From: Henricia sp. BOLD:AAB3569
Taxonomy: Eukaryota > Echinodermata > Asteroidea > Spinulosida > Echinasteridae
Assembly (NCBI GenBank): GCA_037783545.1
Contig: JBBELK010000450.1
Location: 310,001-374,000, forward strand
Direction: 5' to 3'
DNA: 64,000 bases
Under the pieces are notes generated by a model. The model was not told the origin of the DNA, did no database searches, and worked only from the letters and a program-made list of their open reading frames with translations. The position numbers and the translations under genes are program-made. This document shows, one piece after another, positions 63,751-64,000 of the stretch; position 1 is the stretch's first letter, and the number at the start of each line of letters is the position of its first letter.

Positions 63751-64000
63751 GCATATGCAGCGGTGGACCTCGATAGGTGCAAAACATCCCCAGCACTGTA
63801 GGCAGGCGTGCTGAAAGACAACTTTTGAGGCGTTTTCTTGAGGCCAGCGTATCCTTTTTGTGGAAAATATGCACGCTTGTACCAAGCGTGCCAAGCACTT
63901 TGAGGCAAGCTGCAGTACGATATGTGACGGAGGACAACTCCACCCTTCCATTTTCCCCATTAAGTCTCAAACATCCAATGTAGTTTAACGACATTTCAGG

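Noticed and set aside
63496-63994. Several overlapping Gly-rich minus-strand frames of up to 154 codons
   Set aside because: They cross a poly-C tract and the inverted ends of a MITE; the frames are shadows of repeats.

Overview
This is a eukaryotic, intron-bearing, AT-rich and very repeat-dense window. The main gene is of the REJ/polycystin-1 type, and the repeats are tRNA-derived SINEs, CR1/Jockey-type LINEs and abundant short inverted-repeat DNA elements. Together these suggest a marine invertebrate deuterostome, perhaps an echinoderm. That placement is inference; no marker gene here fixes the species.

Left third (about 0.7-22.5 kb): one minus-strand gene fills the region. I could assemble 19 exons with matching splice phases, coding for about 1,640 residues. 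In order they give a signal peptide, a short Cys-rich segment, a REJ module, a GAIN/GPS cleavage motif, the first membrane helix, an intracellular PLAT domain, further helices, the extracellular polycystin domain, and the S1-S6 channel with its pore. The gene looks damaged at its 3' end. A 2.6-kb DNA element with terminal inverted repeats sits inside the last membrane-helix (S6) codons, flanked by a TA duplication. A second, uninterrupted copy of the same exon segment lies in intron 1 (20.38-20.67 kb) and shows the empty site. A one-base frame discrepancy just before the GPS motif is a second possible lesion.

Middle (22.5-35.7 kb): no convincing gene. It holds many foldback and inverted-repeat elements, SINE remnants and low-complexity DNA. 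At 35.8-36.9 kb there is one intact, apparently intronless minus-strand rhodopsin-class GPCR, most like a peptide receptor.

Right (37-64 kb): decayed LINE fragments at 37.6-38.6, 50.8-52.0, 57.3-58.8 and 60.1-61.6 kb, several interrupted by younger elements, plus many MITE-like elements, long palindromes and a 173-bp tandem repeat.

A recurring theme is a set of inverted-repeat elements, each built from its own 7-12-nt word repeated many times in both orientations (for example TTGGTTAAA, GACTAATT, GAATCGATTC, CTTAAGAAA, GACGACCGG, TAGGGCGACA, GGCGAAATGG). I see at least nine such word families in 64 kb, and several have a TA target duplication. This is the least explained structure in the window.
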